A stretch of DNA of 49,542 nt from Bacteroidetes bacterium ADurb.Bin217. Lineage in GTDB: Bacteria > Bacteroidota > Bacteroidia > Bacteroidales > UBA1715. This document shows, piece after piece, positions 37,403 to 47,704 of the stretch (position 1 is its first letter; every line of letters begins with the position of its first letter). The stretch is taken from assembly GCA_002069975.1 (NCBI GenBank), contig MWCJ01000018.1, positions 1 through 49,542 of the forward strand. The letters are read 5' to 3'. Made by a program: the position numbers and the translations under genes. Under the pieces are notes generated by a model. That model was not told the origin of the DNA. It did not search any database and worked only from the letters and a program-made list of their open reading frames with translations.

Positions 37403-38410
37403 ATGAAATACTTACTAATTATTTACATATTCATCAGTTTTGGTTTACTCTCGTGCACTCAAAATCCCTATGAACGTAACATTGACGATATTTCAGTACA
37501 ATTTACAATACTTCCGCATCATTCAGATATACGTACATTATCTCAAAATTTTACAGAACAAAATCGCACTTCACTATCTGAGAAATACGGGCCTTTTTTT
37601 GAATCGTATAACTCGCGTATTGTACAATTAGGACTTTCAACAGACACCTCATTTCCTCAAAAATTACAAAAATTACTCGAAGAAACGTGGATTCAAGATA
37701 TATACAAAAAAACAAACGAAGTATTTGCCGACACTACATATTTGTATAAAGAATTGGAACCTGCATTACAATATTTTTCATACTATTTTCCCAACAAAAC
37801 TATCCCCCGCTTTGCCACATTTGTAGGAGCTGTGCAATATTCGGTTGTTATTGATTCCAATCTTATAGCTATAGGAATAGATAAATATTTAGGGCAAGAT
37901 TTTCAAATGTACAAAGACATGGAAATATCGTCGTTTGTAAGACGAAATATGTACAAAGAAAAAATAGCAAGTGATGTAATGCGTGCCATGGCCGAAAATG
38001 AATTTCCTAATCCGTGTTCCGAACAATATTTACTTGCTCATATGATACAATACGGACGATACATGTATTTTGTACGATGCATGCTACCACACACCCCCGA
38101 CAGTGTAATGTGGGGATACACAACACGACAACTAGAGTTTTGCTCAAAATCTGAATCCGAATTTTGGAAATATTTTGTTTCAACCGACAATACCCTCTTT
38201 AGCAGTGATTATATGACTATTAAACGATTTATAGATGACGGACCGTTTACACCGGTGTTCACAAAAGAATCACCCGGAAAAATAGGGCAATGGATAGGGT
38301 TTAAAATAGTAGAATCATATATGAAACAAAATCCCCAAACAACATTAGAAGAGTTATTTAGTATAGAATCAGCCCAAGAAATTATGCGAAAATCAAAATA
38401 CAATCCTTAG
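37403..38410 (+). CDS. gldB: GldB-like lipoprotein
   Basis: The protein has 335 aa from ATG 37403. The frame is open from 37322, but the inner start gives a clean lipoprotein signal (MKYLLIIYIFISFGLLSC, Cys18). The body matches GldB: YNSRIVQLGL, ELEPALQYFSYYFPNKTIPRFATFVGAVQYSVVID..LIAIGIDKYLGQDF, a DVMRAMAENEFPNP segment, LLAHMIQYGRYMYFVRCMLP and a final GKIGQWIGFKIVESYM. GldB is a lipoprotein first found as necessary for gliding in Flavobacterium, with homologues in many non-gliding Bacteroidota. No other gliding or type IX secretion gene is visible in this window. It is divergent from the TonB receptor operon. Confidence 0.88.
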   Translation: MKYLLIIYIFISFGLLSCTQNPYERNIDDISVQFTILPHHSDIRTLSQNFTEQNRTSLSEKYGPFFESYNSRIVQLGLSTDTSFPQKLQKLLEETWIQDIYKKTNEVFADTTYLYKELEPALQYFSYYFPNKTIPRFATFVGAVQYSVVIDSNLIAIGIDKYLGQDFQMYKDMEISSFVRRNMYKEKIASDVMRAMAENEFPNPCSEQYLLAHMIQYGRYMYFVRCMLPHTPDSVMWGYTTRQLEFCSKSESEFWKYFVSTDNTLFSSDYMTIKRFIDDGPFTPVFTKESPGKIGQWIGFKIVESYMKQNPQTTLEELFSIESAQEIMRKSKYNP

Positions 38411-38518
38411 GGATTGGAGATTACAGATTAGAAACCCTATACCGTAACCCCCTTCCTCCAAAAATCAACAATCCTACACCCTTGTTAAAAACTCATAAAA
38501 AAATTACATACATTTTCA

Positions 38519-38548
38519 TTGATTATATACGCATTTTATGTATTTTCG
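38519..38548 (+). promoter_or_regulatory. Putative promoter of the DUF4301-TPR-ComA unit
   Basis: TTG (38519-38521), a 19-nt spacer and TATTTTCG (38541-38548, one base off TAnnTTTG) lie 24 nt before ATG 38573. Confidence 0.4.
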
Positions 38549-38572
38549 ATAAAATTAAATAAATTAATACTT

Positions 38573-40126
38573 ATGTTTAGCGATTCACAAATGTTAGAAA
38601 TTTCGACCTATGGATTGAATATAGAAAGTGTTGAAAAACAGATAGAAAGATTCAAAACAGGGTTTCCAACCATACATATTACTCAAACAGCGACAAAAGA
38701 TAACGGCATACTATATTTCGACGAAAAAGAAGCTTTAAAATTTGCCAAATTGTTTGATAAAAAGAAAAAACGCAAAAAAATAGTAAAATTTGTACCGGCT
38801 TCGGGAGCAGCAACACGCATGTTTAAAATGTTGTATTCAATGCTCGAAACATATGATGGTTCAGAAGCTTCATACAAAAAACTTTTCTCCGACACAAGTT
38901 TACATTCACCATACGGATTTATTGAAAATATTAAAAAATTTGCATTTTATCCGCAATTATCACAATTATTAGAAAAAGATGGGTATTCTATAGAAACATT
39001 ATTACAAACCAAAGATTACAAGCCTATTCTTACCTATATATTAACAGAAAAAGGTTTAAATTACGGTAATTTACCTAAAGGTTTGTTATTATTCCACTCA
39101 TACGGTAATGAGCAACGAACAGCATTAGAAGAACATTTAGTAGAAGGTGCGTTATATGCAAAAAATCATAATAAAGACGTACATATTCACTTTACCGTTT
39201 CACCCGAATTTATGCAAGGCTTTAAATCAAAAGTTGCCGAAACCAAAAGCGGATATCAAGAATTATATGAAGTAAAATATTATACCGATTATAGTGTTCA
39301 AAAAACAAGTACCGACACTATTGCTGTAAATATAGATAACACACCGTTTATTAATTCTGATGGCAGCTTATTGTTTCGTCCTGCCGGACATGGTGCATTA
39401 ATCGAAAATTTGAACGATTTAGATTTTGATATAATTTTTATTAAAAACATTGATAATGTTGTTCCCGATTCTCAAAAAAACAGTACCGTGTTGTACAAAA
39501 AAGTTTTAGGAGGAATTTTATTGCATTATCAAGCTACTATTTTTAAATTTTACGATAAAATATCGCATAGCAAACATTTATCGGACAAACGATTTAGAAA
39601 TGTAACCAAATTTTTAACAGAGGAATTACAATTTAAATTTCCTGAGGGTTTTGAATCGTGGCCTCGAAATGATTGTAAAGATTATATTTTGGGTATTTTA
39701 AACAGACCTATTCGTGTATGTGGAATGGTTAAAAACGAGGGAGAACCAGGTGGTGGACCATTTTTCGTATTAGAAAAAGACGGTTCGCAAACGCTCCAAA
39801 TTATTGAAAAAGCTCAAATTGACACAAAAAATAAAGAACAATTAGAAATTCTTACTGCATCTACTCACTTTAATCCGGTAGATTTAGTATGTGGTGTAAA
39901 AGACGCGCAAGGAAAAAAATTCAACCTTACCGAATTTGTTGACAACGATTCTGGTATAATTACGACTAAAAGTAAAGACGGAAAAGAACTAAAAGCTTTG
40001 GAATTACCAGGCTTATGGAATGGCGCTATGGCAAATTGGAATACTATTTTTGTTGAAGTTCCTATAAATACATTTAATCCTGTAAAAGAAGTAACCGATT
40101 TACTTCGAACAGAACATCTTCAATAA
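38573..40126 (+). CDS. DUF4301 family protein
   Basis: The protein has 517 aa from ATG 38573. The longer frame from 38519 would start inside the promoter and add a hydrophobic tail not needed by the family. The sequence has the DUF4301 hallmarks: an early FVPASGAATRMFK stretch that resembles a nucleotide-sugar pyrophosphorylase loop, GLLLFHSY...RTALEEHLVEG, VHFTVSPEF-like IHFTVSPEFMQGF, and LFRPAGHGALIENLNDLDFDIIFIKNIDNV. The GHGAL and nucleotidyltransferase-like motifs suggest sugar-nucleotide chemistry, but the activity is unproven. A TPR gene begins 2 nt after the stop. Confidence 0.88.
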   Translation: MFSDSQMLEISTYGLNIESVEKQIERFKTGFPTIHITQTATKDNGILYFDEKEALKFAKLFDKKKKRKKIVKFVPASGAATRMFKMLYSMLETYDGSEASYKKLFSDTSLHSPYGFIENIKKFAFYPQLSQLLEKDGYSIETLLQTKDYKPILTYILTEKGLNYGNLPKGLLLFHSYGNEQRTALEEHLVEGALYAKNHNKDVHIHFTVSPEFMQGFKSKVAETKSGYQELYEVKYYTDYSVQKTSTDTIAVNIDNTPFINSDGSLLFRPAGHGALIENLNDLDFDIIFIKNIDNVVPDSQKNSTVLYKKVLGGILLHYQATIFKFYDKISHSKHLSDKRFRNVTKFLTEELQFKFPEGFESWPRNDCKDYILGILNRPIRVCGMVKNEGEPGGGPFFVLEKDGSQTLQIIEKAQIDTKNKEQLEILTASTHFNPVDLVCGVKDAQGKKFNLTEFVDNDSGIITTKSKDGKELKALELPGLWNGAMANWNTIFVEVPINTFNPVKEVTDLLRTEHLQ

Positions 40127-40128
40127 AT

Positions 40129-41532
40129 ATGGACGAAGGAAATGACTATTTATTGAGCGACAAAGAATATGTTGCAATTTTTGAACGATGCGAATTGATG
40201 CTCGAGTCAAAAATTGAAACATATTTTGACGTGTATGAATTTACCGAATTACTCGATAATTATATTGACCAAGGTAAGCTAAACAAGGCATACTCTCTTG
40301 TTAATATAGCTCAAAAACAACACCCCGGCAATATTGAATTAGAATTCAGAAAAGCCCGTATACATATAGAACGTAACGATTACGATACTGCTATTGACAT
40401 TTTAAAAAATTTATTACGCATTGAAGATTCTAACGAAGAATATCACACCTGCATAGGTGTTGCATATGCATACACACACGATTACACCAATGCAATAAAA
40501 CACTTTGATGCCGGAATTGCTTTAAACCCCGATACCGAAGAAGATAATTTATACAATATTGGAGTTACCTTTTTACATGTAGACAACTACGCTTTGGCTT
40601 ATGATTATTTAAACAAAGCTCATGTAAAATACCCTCACAATATTCTGGTAATATACGATTTGGCATATTGCTGCGAACGATTAAAGCAGTTGGACAAAAG
40701 TATAGAATTATATAAAATTTATCTTGATAAAGACCCCTATTCGGAATATGCATGGTTTAATATGGGACTTGTGTATGCTCAAAAAGAAGAATTTCATGAC
40801 GCAATTCACGCTTTTGATTATGCAATAACAATTAACAGTAAATTTAGTTCTGCATATTTTAATAGAGCTAATTGCTTTATGGCTTTAGACTTATACTTAG
40901 ATGCTCGCGAAGCATATAAAGAACTCCTAACACTAGAACCTGACAACGAACTTGCAATGGTTTGCATAGCCGATTGTAGCGAAAAAATAGGTGAATTTGA
41001 AGAATCGTATATGTATTACGAAAAAGCAACCGAAATTGCCCCCGATTTTGAAGAAGGGTGGTATGGTTTGGCATTACTCGAATTTTACAATAACAATACT
41101 GCCAAAGCAATTCAATTGTTCGAAAAAGCTATTGAACTAAGCGATTCTAACGATAAATTTTGGGTAAGCTACGGCATAGCATTAAGCGACGACGAACAGT
41201 TTCCCAAAGCTATAGCTGCTTTTAAAAAAGCTATTTCACTTAATGCTTACGAATATGAAGCATGGATACAATACAGCAACATAGAATATTTGCTCAACAA
41301 TACCAATGTGGCTAAACGTATTGTTAAAAAAGGCATTGACAAAGCTCCTCATGCTGCATTGTTTTTTACTTTGGCAGCATACTATGCTAACGAACAAGAC
41401 ATGACTAATGCTCTTGAATATTTCACTAAAGGTGTTTCGCTTGATGCAGAATTTGCTACAATGTATTTTTTCGACATGTGTCATATTCCTCTCAACTCAC
41501 TTCAACTTTTTTACGATATACTATTAAAATAA
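40129..41532 (+). CDS. TPR-repeat protein
   Basis: The protein has 467 aa and no signal peptide, so it is probably cytoplasmic. From about residue 45 to the end it is built of tandem tetratricopeptide repeats with the W/L-G-Y-A-F-A-P pattern (for example EYAWFNMGLVYAQKEEFHDA and KFWVSYGIALSDDEQFPKAI), roughly eleven repeats by eye. TPR arrays mediate protein-protein contact; no catalytic motif is seen. The start lies 2 nt after the DUF4301 stop and the ComA-like gene begins 6 nt after its own stop, so the three are co-transcribed. Confidence 0.9.
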   Translation: MDEGNDYLLSDKEYVAIFERCELMLESKIETYFDVYEFTELLDNYIDQGKLNKAYSLVNIAQKQHPGNIELEFRKARIHIERNDYDTAIDILKNLLRIEDSNEEYHTCIGVAYAYTHDYTNAIKHFDAGIALNPDTEEDNLYNIGVTFLHVDNYALAYDYLNKAHVKYPHNILVIYDLAYCCERLKQLDKSIELYKIYLDKDPYSEYAWFNMGLVYAQKEEFHDAIHAFDYAITINSKFSSAYFNRANCFMALDLYLDAREAYKELLTLEPDNELAMVCIADCSEKIGEFEESYMYYEKATEIAPDFEEGWYGLALLEFYNNNTAKAIQLFEKAIELSDSNDKFWVSYGIALSDDEQFPKAIAAFKKAISLNAYEYEAWIQYSNIEYLLNNTNVAKRIVKKGIDKAPHAALFFTLAAYYANEQDMTNALEYFTKGVSLDAEFATMYFFDMCHIPLNSLQLFYDILLK

Positions 41533-41538
41533 TATACA

Positions 41539-42303
41539 ATGAATTTCCCTTTACCACACATCCCGCAACGCGAACAAAAACCTCGAAATGCAGGTCTAAC
41601 AATGATTATAGACAAAGGTTTAACCTGTATAGAAGCTCAAGGTTTGGCTCAAGATGTTAATGAATTTATAGATTTTGCAAAATTAGGATTTGGAACATCA
41701 CTCATTACTAAAAATTTAGAAAAAAAAATAGCTATATATAAAGAAGCCGGAATAACTCCTTATTTTGGCGGAACTTTGTTTGAATTGTTTATCATTCGCA
41801 ATCAATTTGATGATTATCAACGGTTTTTAAATTCATACGGAATAGAAGTAGCCGAAGTAAGCGATGGTTCTATGGATATGAACCATGATGATAAATTAGA
41901 GTATATATCAAAATTATCGAAACATTTTACTGTAATTTCCGAAGTTGGATCAAAAGATGCATCTGTTGTAATTACTCCCGAAGAATGGATATCGCAAATG
42001 CAAAGCGAACTCGATGCCGGCTCTGTAAAAGTTATAACCGAAGCCCGCGAAAGTGGTACTATTGGAATTTTCAATAAAGACGGATCGCCGAATAAAACAT
42101 TGATTAATACCATAATTTCGAATATAGATATTACAAAAGTAATGTGGGAAGCTCCTTTAAAATCGCAACAAGCATTGTTTATTCAGTTATTAGGCTATAC
42201 TGTGAATTTAGGAAATATTGCCACTAATGAAGTTATTGCATTAGAAGCATTACGCTTAGGTTTACGAGGCGACACATTCTTCCAATTTTTACCAAAAAAA
42301 TAA
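41539..42303 (+). CDS. comA: Phosphosulfolactate synthase-like protein (ComA family)
   Basis: The protein has 254 aa, the usual ComA length. ComA adds sulfite to phosphoenolpyruvate to give phosphosulfolactate. Family features visible are KPRNAGLTMIIDKGL, an FAKLGFGTS loop, GITPYFGGTLFE, EVSDGSM, ISEVGSKD, a KVITEARESGTIGIF segment and MWEAPLKSQQ. In methanogens the product feeds coenzyme M and in Bacillus spores sulfolactate; in Bacteroidota the role is unsettled. Third gene of the DUF4301-TPR-ComA unit; no ComB or ComC homologue is next to it, so the pathway cannot be named. Confidence 0.9.
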   Translation: MNFPLPHIPQREQKPRNAGLTMIIDKGLTCIEAQGLAQDVNEFIDFAKLGFGTSLITKNLEKKIAIYKEAGITPYFGGTLFELFIIRNQFDDYQRFLNSYGIEVAEVSDGSMDMNHDDKLEYISKLSKHFTVISEVGSKDASVVITPEEWISQMQSELDAGSVKVITEARESGTIGIFNKDGSPNKTLINTIISNIDITKVMWEAPLKSQQALFIQLLGYTVNLGNIATNEVIALEALRLGLRGDTFFQFLPKK

Positions 42304-42367
42304 TATGCATATACGTACAGGCTGGGTTAAATTAACTTTTTGGTAAAGTCCATATCAAATTTTTACG

Positions 42368-42375
42368 TACATTTG
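42368..42375 (+). promoter_or_regulatory. Putative -7 box of secA
   Basis: TACATTTG is a perfect -7 match 40 nt before the secA ATG. No convincing -33 element is present. Confidence 0.4.
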
Positions 42376-42415
42376 CTTTTCATATACTAAATATAATTAC
42401 AAAAATTAACTCAAT

Positions 42416-45400
42416 ATGAGCTTACTACAGAAAATATTATCTGCTTTTCTTGGCAATAAATCTCAAAAAGATATTCAAATTATACTTCCTCTTGTTGATA
42501 AAATAAAAGAATTCGAAGTGCACTATTCACAATTATCGCACGATGGGTTACGAAATGTAACTTCACAACTTCGTAATATTATTCAAGACGCTATTGCTCC
42601 TATGCAATCAGAAATTGATACTATTCAACAAAGTTTAGACAACGACGAATCGTTAAGTTTTGCAAAACGTGAAGAAATGTACGACACAATAGATTCGCTA
42701 AAAAAGGATATTGATAAAACTATTGAAAAAACACTCGATGAAATTTTACCCCAAGCCTTTGCTGTAGTAAAAGAAACAGCCAAACGATTTACTCAAAATG
42801 CTGTAGTTGAAGTTGAGGCGTTAGAATTCGATAAAGAATTAGCAACACATAAAGATCATATTACAATACAAGGAAATAAAGCCTTATGGAAAAATGCATG
42901 GACTGCCGGAGGTAATATTATACCATGGGATATGATTCATTATGATGTTCAGCTTATTGGTGGTACTATTTTGCATCAAGGAAAAATTGCAGAAATGACA
43001 ACCGGTGAAGGTAAAACGTTGGTTGCTACCTTACCCGTGTTCCTTAATGCTCTTCCGGGCAAAGGAGTACATGTTGTAACAGTAAATGATTATTTAGCAA
43101 AACGTGACTCTGAATGGATGGGGCCAATTTTCGAATTTCATGGCTTGAGTGTAGACTGTATCGACAATCACGAACCAAACTCCGAAGCTCGTAAAAAAGC
43201 ATATCGTGCCGACATTACTTACGGAACCAATAATGAATTCGGCTTTGATTACTTACGCGACAATATGGCTACTACTCCCGAAGAGTTAGTACAACGAGTT
43301 CACAATTTTGCAATTGTCGATGAGGTTGACTCTGTGTTAATTGACGATGCTCGTACGCCTCTTATAATATCTGGTCCTATTGCGAAGAAAAACAATAGCG
43401 ATGAATTATTTATAGAATACCGTCCTCGTGTTGAAAAAATATACAATGCCCAAAAAGCATATGTAACTCGTATTCTTGCCGATGCCAAAAATATGATAGG
43501 CAGCGATGATAAAAAAACTGCCGAAGAAGGTGCAAAACTTTTAGTAAGAGCGTTTAAAGGTTTACCTAAAAATAAAGCTCTTATTAAATTTTTGAGTGAA
43601 CAAGGAATGAAATCTTTGGCTACTAAAACAGAGAATTTTTATATGGCCGAAAACAACAAAAACATGCATTTGGTTACCGATGAATTGTTTTTTGTAATCG
43701 ACGAAAAAAATAACTCAATAGAATTGACCGAAAAAGGTATAGATTTCTTATCGTCGGACTTAGAAGATAAAAACTTTTTTGTACTACCCGATATTGGCGA
43801 ACAAATAGCTGAAATTGAAAAGACAATTGTAAACCCCGATGAAAAACTAAAACTTAAAGACGCATTAACTCAAGATTATGCTGTAAAATCAGACCGAGTT
43901 CATACTATAAATCAATTACTTAAAGCTTACGCATTATTCGAAATTGATGTAGAATATGTAGTAATTGACAATAAAGTAAAAATTGTAGATGAACAAACCG
44001 GTCGTATTATGGAAGGTCGTAGGTATTCCGATGGATTACACCAAGCTATAGAAGCTAAAGAACGGGTAAAAGTAGAAGCTGCAACACAAACACATGCAAC
44101 CATAACACTTCAAAATTACTTTAGAATGTACAAAAAACTGTCGGGTATGACAGGTACTGCCGAAACCGAAGCAAAAGAGTTATGGGATATATATAAATTA
44201 GAGGTAATTGTAGCTCCTACCAACAAACCTATTGTTCGCGAAGACCGCGAAGATTTAGTATATAAAACACGTCGTGAAAAATACAATGCTGTAATTCAAC
44301 ATATAGAAGAATTAGTACAACAAGGTCGCCCTGTATTGGTTGGTACCACTTCGGTTGAAATATCGGAATTATTGTCGCGCATGCTTACTCGACAAAAAAT
44401 TAAACACAATGTTCTTAATGCCAAATTACATAAAAAAGAAGCTGATATAGTTGCCGAAGCCGGACATGCAGGCAATGTAACAATTGCAACCAACATGGCA
44501 GGTCGTGGTACCGACATTAAATTAACTCCCGAAGTAAAAGCAGCAGGAGGTTTGGCTATCATAGGTACCGAACGCCACGAATCACGTCGTGTAGACCGCC
44601 AGTTGCGTGGTCGTGCCGGACGACAAGGCGACCCGGGTTCATCGCAATTCTTTGTTTCACTCGAAGACGACCTTATGCGTATGTTTGGTTCGGACCGTAT
44701 AGCTCGTGTAATGGACAGGCTAGGACTCGAAGAAGGCGAAGTTATTCAACATTCTATGATTTCTAAATCTATAGAACGTGCTCAGAAAAAAGTTGAAGAA
44801 AACAACTTTGGTATTCGTAAGCGACTTCTTGAATACGATGACGTAATGAATTCGCAACGTGAAGTAATTTATACCAAACGACGACATGCTTTACATGGAG
44901 AACGTATAGGTGTAGATTTTTCGAATATGATGTACGATGTTTGTGCAAGCATTGTTTCTAACGCACATGGAAATATAGAATTTGACGAATTTAAATTTGA
45001 ACTGCTTCGAATTCTATCTATAGAATGTCCAATAAACGAACAAGATTATTTGCAAAAGTCAGCCGATGATATTATCGAAATTATATATCAATCATTACTC
45101 GATATGTACGAACGCCGCGTTCAAACTATTGCAAATCAAGCATATCCGGTAATTAAAGATGTGTTTGAAAAACAAAGTGGCACCTATAAAAACATAGTAG
45201 TTCCTATAGCCGATGGCAAACGAGTATTTAGCATAGTTACAAATTTAGAAAAGGCTACAAAATCTGAAGGTAAAGAACTTGTTCGCTCATTTTTGAAAAC
45301 AATAATTTTAGTAAGCATAGATGAAGCTTGGAAAGAACATTTACGAGAATTAGATGACTTGAAACAATCGGTACAAAATGCTTCGTACGAACAAAAAGAT

Positions 45401-45730
45401 CCGCTGTTAATTTATAAATTCGAATCGTTTAATTTGTTCCAAACTATGTTGGAGATTGTAAACAAAGAAATAGTTTCGAGTGTGCTTAAAGCTCATATTC
45501 CTATGCAAGCCGAAGCTCATGAAGCTCAAGAACGACGACGTACGCCAATGAATAATCTACAAGCAAAAAAAGATGATATTCAAACAGCTGCTCGTAACCA
45601 AGATACACGCGAAAAACCTAAAGCAGCTCCCGTTCGTGTAGCTCCTAAAGTTGGACGAAATGAAGACTGCCCCTGCGGAAGTGGGAAAAAATATAAAAAT
45701 TGCCATGGTAAATCTGCTATAGACGAATAA
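42416..45730 (+). CDS. secA: Preprotein translocase ATPase SecA
   Basis: The protein has 1104 aa. SecA is the motor of the Sec pathway. The first DEAD-type motor shows MTTGEGKTL (about 195-203), [49 protein letters not shown]2 shows [50 protein letters not shown]. It is longer than the E. coli protein, with the usual Bacteroidota inserts between about 315 and 480. The C-terminal [16 protein letters not shown] is the SEC-C zinc motif that contacts SecB or ribosome. A small membrane-protein gene starts 3 nt after the stop. Confidence 0.98.
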   Translation: MSLLQKILSAFLGNKSQKDIQIILPLVDKIKEFEVHYSQLSHDGLRNVTSQLRNIIQDAIAPMQSEIDTIQQSLDNDESLSFAKREEMYDTIDSLKKDIDKTIEKTLDEILPQAFAVVKETAKRFTQNAVVEVEALEFDKELATHKDHITIQGNKALWKNAWTAGGNIIPWDMIHYDVQLIGGTILHQGKIAEMTTGEGKTLVATLPVFLNALPGKGVHVVTVNDYLAKRDSEWMGPIFEFHGLSVDCIDNHEPNSEARKKAYRADITYGTNNEFGFDYLRDNMATTPEELVQRVHNFAIVDEVDSVLIDDARTPLIISGPIAKKNNSDELFIEYRPRVEKIYNAQKAYVTRILADAKNMIGSDDKKTAEEGAKLLVRAFKGLPKNKALIKFLSEQGMKSLATKTENFYMAENNKNMHLVTDELFFVIDEKNNSIELTEKGIDFLSSDLEDKNFFVLPDIGEQIAEIEKTIVNPDEKLKLKDALTQDYAVKSDRVHTINQLLKAYALFEIDVEYVVIDNKVKIVDEQTGRIMEGRRYSDGLHQAIEAKERVKVEAATQTHATITLQNYFRMYKKLSGMTGTAETEAKELWDIYKLEVIVAPTNKPIVREDREDLVYKTRREKYNAVIQHIEELVQQGRPVLVGTTSVEISELLSRMLTRQKIKHNVLNAKLHKKEADIVAEAGHAGNVTIATNMAGRGTDIKLTPEVKAAGGLAIIGTERHESRRVDRQLRGRAGRQGDPGSSQFFVSLEDDLMRMFGSDRIARVMDRLGLEEGEVIQHSMISKSIERAQKKVEENNFGIRKRLLEYDDVMNSQREVIYTKRRHALHGERIGVDFSNMMYDVCASIVSNAHGNIEFDEFKFELLRILSIECPINEQDYLQKSADDIIEIIYQSLLDMYERRVQTIANQAYPVIKDVFEKQSGTYKNIVVPIADGKRVFSIVTNLEKATKSEGKELVRSFLKTIILVSIDEAWKEHLRELDDLKQSVQNASYEQKDPLLIYKFESFNLFQTMLEIVNKEIVSSVLKAHIPMQAEAHEAQERRRTPMNNLQAKKDDIQTAARNQDTREKPKAAPVRVAPKVGRNEDCPCGSGKKYKNCHGKSAIDE

Positions 45731-45733
45731 ATA

Positions 45734-46273
45734 ATGATAGAACAAGAGTGTTCCATACCCCCAGATTTCACTAAATCATACGTTACACGAATGTTGCAAA
45801 AACGGTTACGTATGGTTCATATAGGATTTGGGCTCGTTGCTTTTATATTTATTTTTATAGCAGCAGTTTCAAAATCGTTTACGTTTTTTGTTATTGGTGC
45901 ACTTATATTGGGGTTTGTATACTTGTATATGCGTGCTAGTTTTACCTACGAATTTCAAAAAATTGCTCAAGGGCTCCGAATTGTTATTTCGAATAATTCT
46001 ATTAGAAAATACATTGACACAGAATCACTTGAAGCAATGAACAAACAAAAACGTTCACAAGCTGCATACAATTACAACCAAGTAATTCCATTTACCGACA
46101 TTACATCTGTTACTATAAAATCAAATGAAATTATAGTTTTCACAAAACAAGCTAATACAACAAATGAATTTGGCAGAATTACAATTCCTTGCGAAATAGA
46201 ATCATTCGAAAACATATCAGATTTTTTTATTTCAAATCCTGAATTATTTCCACGTATTTCAAGAGTAAACTAA
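45734..46273 (+). CDS. Two-helix membrane protein with cytosolic beta-rich domain, function unknown
   Basis: The protein has 179 aa. Two adjacent membrane helices (about 29-50 and 51-70: VAFIFIFIAAV, VIGALILGFVYLYM) are followed by a domain of about 105 residues (RIVISNNSIRKYIDTESLEA, DITSVTIKSNEIIVFT, RITIPCEIESFENI) that resembles a PH-like bacterial membrane-protein domain. It begins 3 nt after secA, so it is co-translated with it. There is no recognised function. The 158 bp after its stop carry the helicase promoter. Confidence 0.75.
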   Translation: MIEQECSIPPDFTKSYVTRMLQKRLRMVHIGFGLVAFIFIFIAAVSKSFTFFVIGALILGFVYLYMRASFTYEFQKIAQGLRIVISNNSIRKYIDTESLEAMNKQKRSQAAYNYNQVIPFTDITSVTIKSNEIIVFTKQANTTNEFGRITIPCEIESFENISDFFISNPELFPRISRVN

Positions 46274-46370
46274 ATTTTGATTTCCATTTCTAATAATACA
46301 TTGTAATACGTGCATAGATGTATTTCTTTCTTTTTTTTAATATGCTATCGCTTTTATTATAAAAACCAAC

Positions 46371-46378
46371 TATTTTTG
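46371..46378 (+). promoter_or_regulatory. Putative -7 box of the DEAD-box helicase gene
   Basis: TATTTTTG is a perfect -7 match, 53 nt before the ATG. The leader is long compared with others in this window. Confidence 0.4.
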
Positions 46379-46431
46379 TGCAAGCAAACGAATATGGGGT
46401 AATACGTATATTCATTAAAAAATAAAATGAA

Positions 46432-47667
46432 ATGAAATTTCAAGAATATACATTGTGTAAAGAAATTAAACAAAATTTACAGGAATTAGGTTACATAAAA
46501 CCTACCGACATTCAATATAAAGCAATACCTTCAATACTTAAAGGTGAAGACGTATTGGCAATAGCCCAAACAGGTACTGGAAAAACAGCTGCTTTTGTAA
46601 TTCCAATTTTGGAAATTTTATATAATCGCACCAGACAAAAACGACACAAACAAATTCAATGTGTAATAATGGAACCCACTCGCGAACTTGTAATACAAAC
46701 AGCTCGGGTGTGCAACCAATTGGCAAAACAAACATCTATTACTACATTAGGATTGCTTGGTGGTGTAGAGCAGGACCCTCAAATAGCAGTATTAGAAAAA
46801 GGTGTTGATATTCTTGTAGCAACTCCGGGCAGATTGTTTGACCTTATTAGTCAAGGCTATGTATCGCTGCAAAACCTTAAAATTTTGGCAGTAGACGAAG
46901 CGGACCATATGCTCGATTTAGGGTTTATAAACGATATTCGGCAATTATTACGTCATATTCCACGCTATAGACAAACACTATTTTTTTCGGCAACTATTTC
47001 TCCCGAAATTAAAGATTTAGCTTATTCACTTGTTCACAAACCGGTACGCATTCAAATTTCCCCCAAAGACCCGGTTTCAAAAAATATTGACCATTTTGTA
47101 AGCTATATTGAAATGGACGATAAACGATTTTTTTTAGAACAGTTTATTACGAGTCATTCAACAAACAAAATACTTGTGTTTGTGAGAACTAAAGTACGAG
47201 CTGAACGGGTAAAATCGGCAATGGAACGAGTTGGTATAGCTACCGAAACTATTCATGGCGACAAAATTCAAAAAGAACGCAATCAAATAATGAAACAGTT
47301 TTCCGACGGTACTATCCATGTTCTTATAGCTACCGATATTTCGGCACGTGGTGTTGATATTCCGAATATAGATTTTGTAATAAATTACGACCTCCCCGAT
47401 GAAGTAGAAAATTATGTTCATAGAATAGGAAGAACAGGCAGGGGAACTCAACGTGGTACGTCAATTTCGTTTTGTAGTAGTAGCGAAAAAGAAATGCTAC
47501 AAAATATAGAAACATTTATAAGTAAACCAATTTCAGTATTAGAAATTGATAAATCTACCTACAAACAAACTATTTTAGAATCATCAGAATTCCGGTTACC
47601 CATAAAAGAATTGCTACAAGAAATTGATGAAATAGAAATTAGAAAGAAAAAAAAGAAGAAAAAATAA
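46432..47667 (+). CDS. DEAD-box RNA helicase (RhlE-like)
   Basis: The protein has 411 aa. All motifs are present: Q motif (GYIKPTDIQYKAIP), AQTGTGKT (motif I, about 44-51), PTRELVIQT, ATPGRL, VDEADHML (DEAD), FSATI (SAT), ATDISARGVD, and HRIGRTGRG (motif VI). A short lysine tail (KKKKKKK at the end) is the only C-terminal extension. The family unwinds RNA in cold adaptation, ribosome assembly or decay; specificity cannot be read from the sequence. Confidence 0.94.
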   Translation: MKFQEYTLCKEIKQNLQELGYIKPTDIQYKAIPSILKGEDVLAIAQTGTGKTAAFVIPILEILYNRTRQKRHKQIQCVIMEPTRELVIQTARVCNQLAKQTSITTLGLLGGVEQDPQIAVLEKGVDILVATPGRLFDLISQGYVSLQNLKILAVDEADHMLDLGFINDIRQLLRHIPRYRQTLFFSATISPEIKDLAYSLVHKPVRIQISPKDPVSKNIDHFVSYIEMDDKRFFLEQFITSHSTNKILVFVRTKVRAERVKSAMERVGIATETIHGDKIQKERNQIMKQFSDGTIHVLIATDISARGVDIPNIDFVINYDLPDEVENYVHRIGRTGRGTQRGTSISFCSSSEKEMLQNIETFISKPISVLEIDKSTYKQTILESSEFRLPIKELLQEIDEIEIRKKKKKKK

Positions 47668-47704
47668 AACATTTTAGGTACGAACATTATTCAAAACTAA
47701 TATC

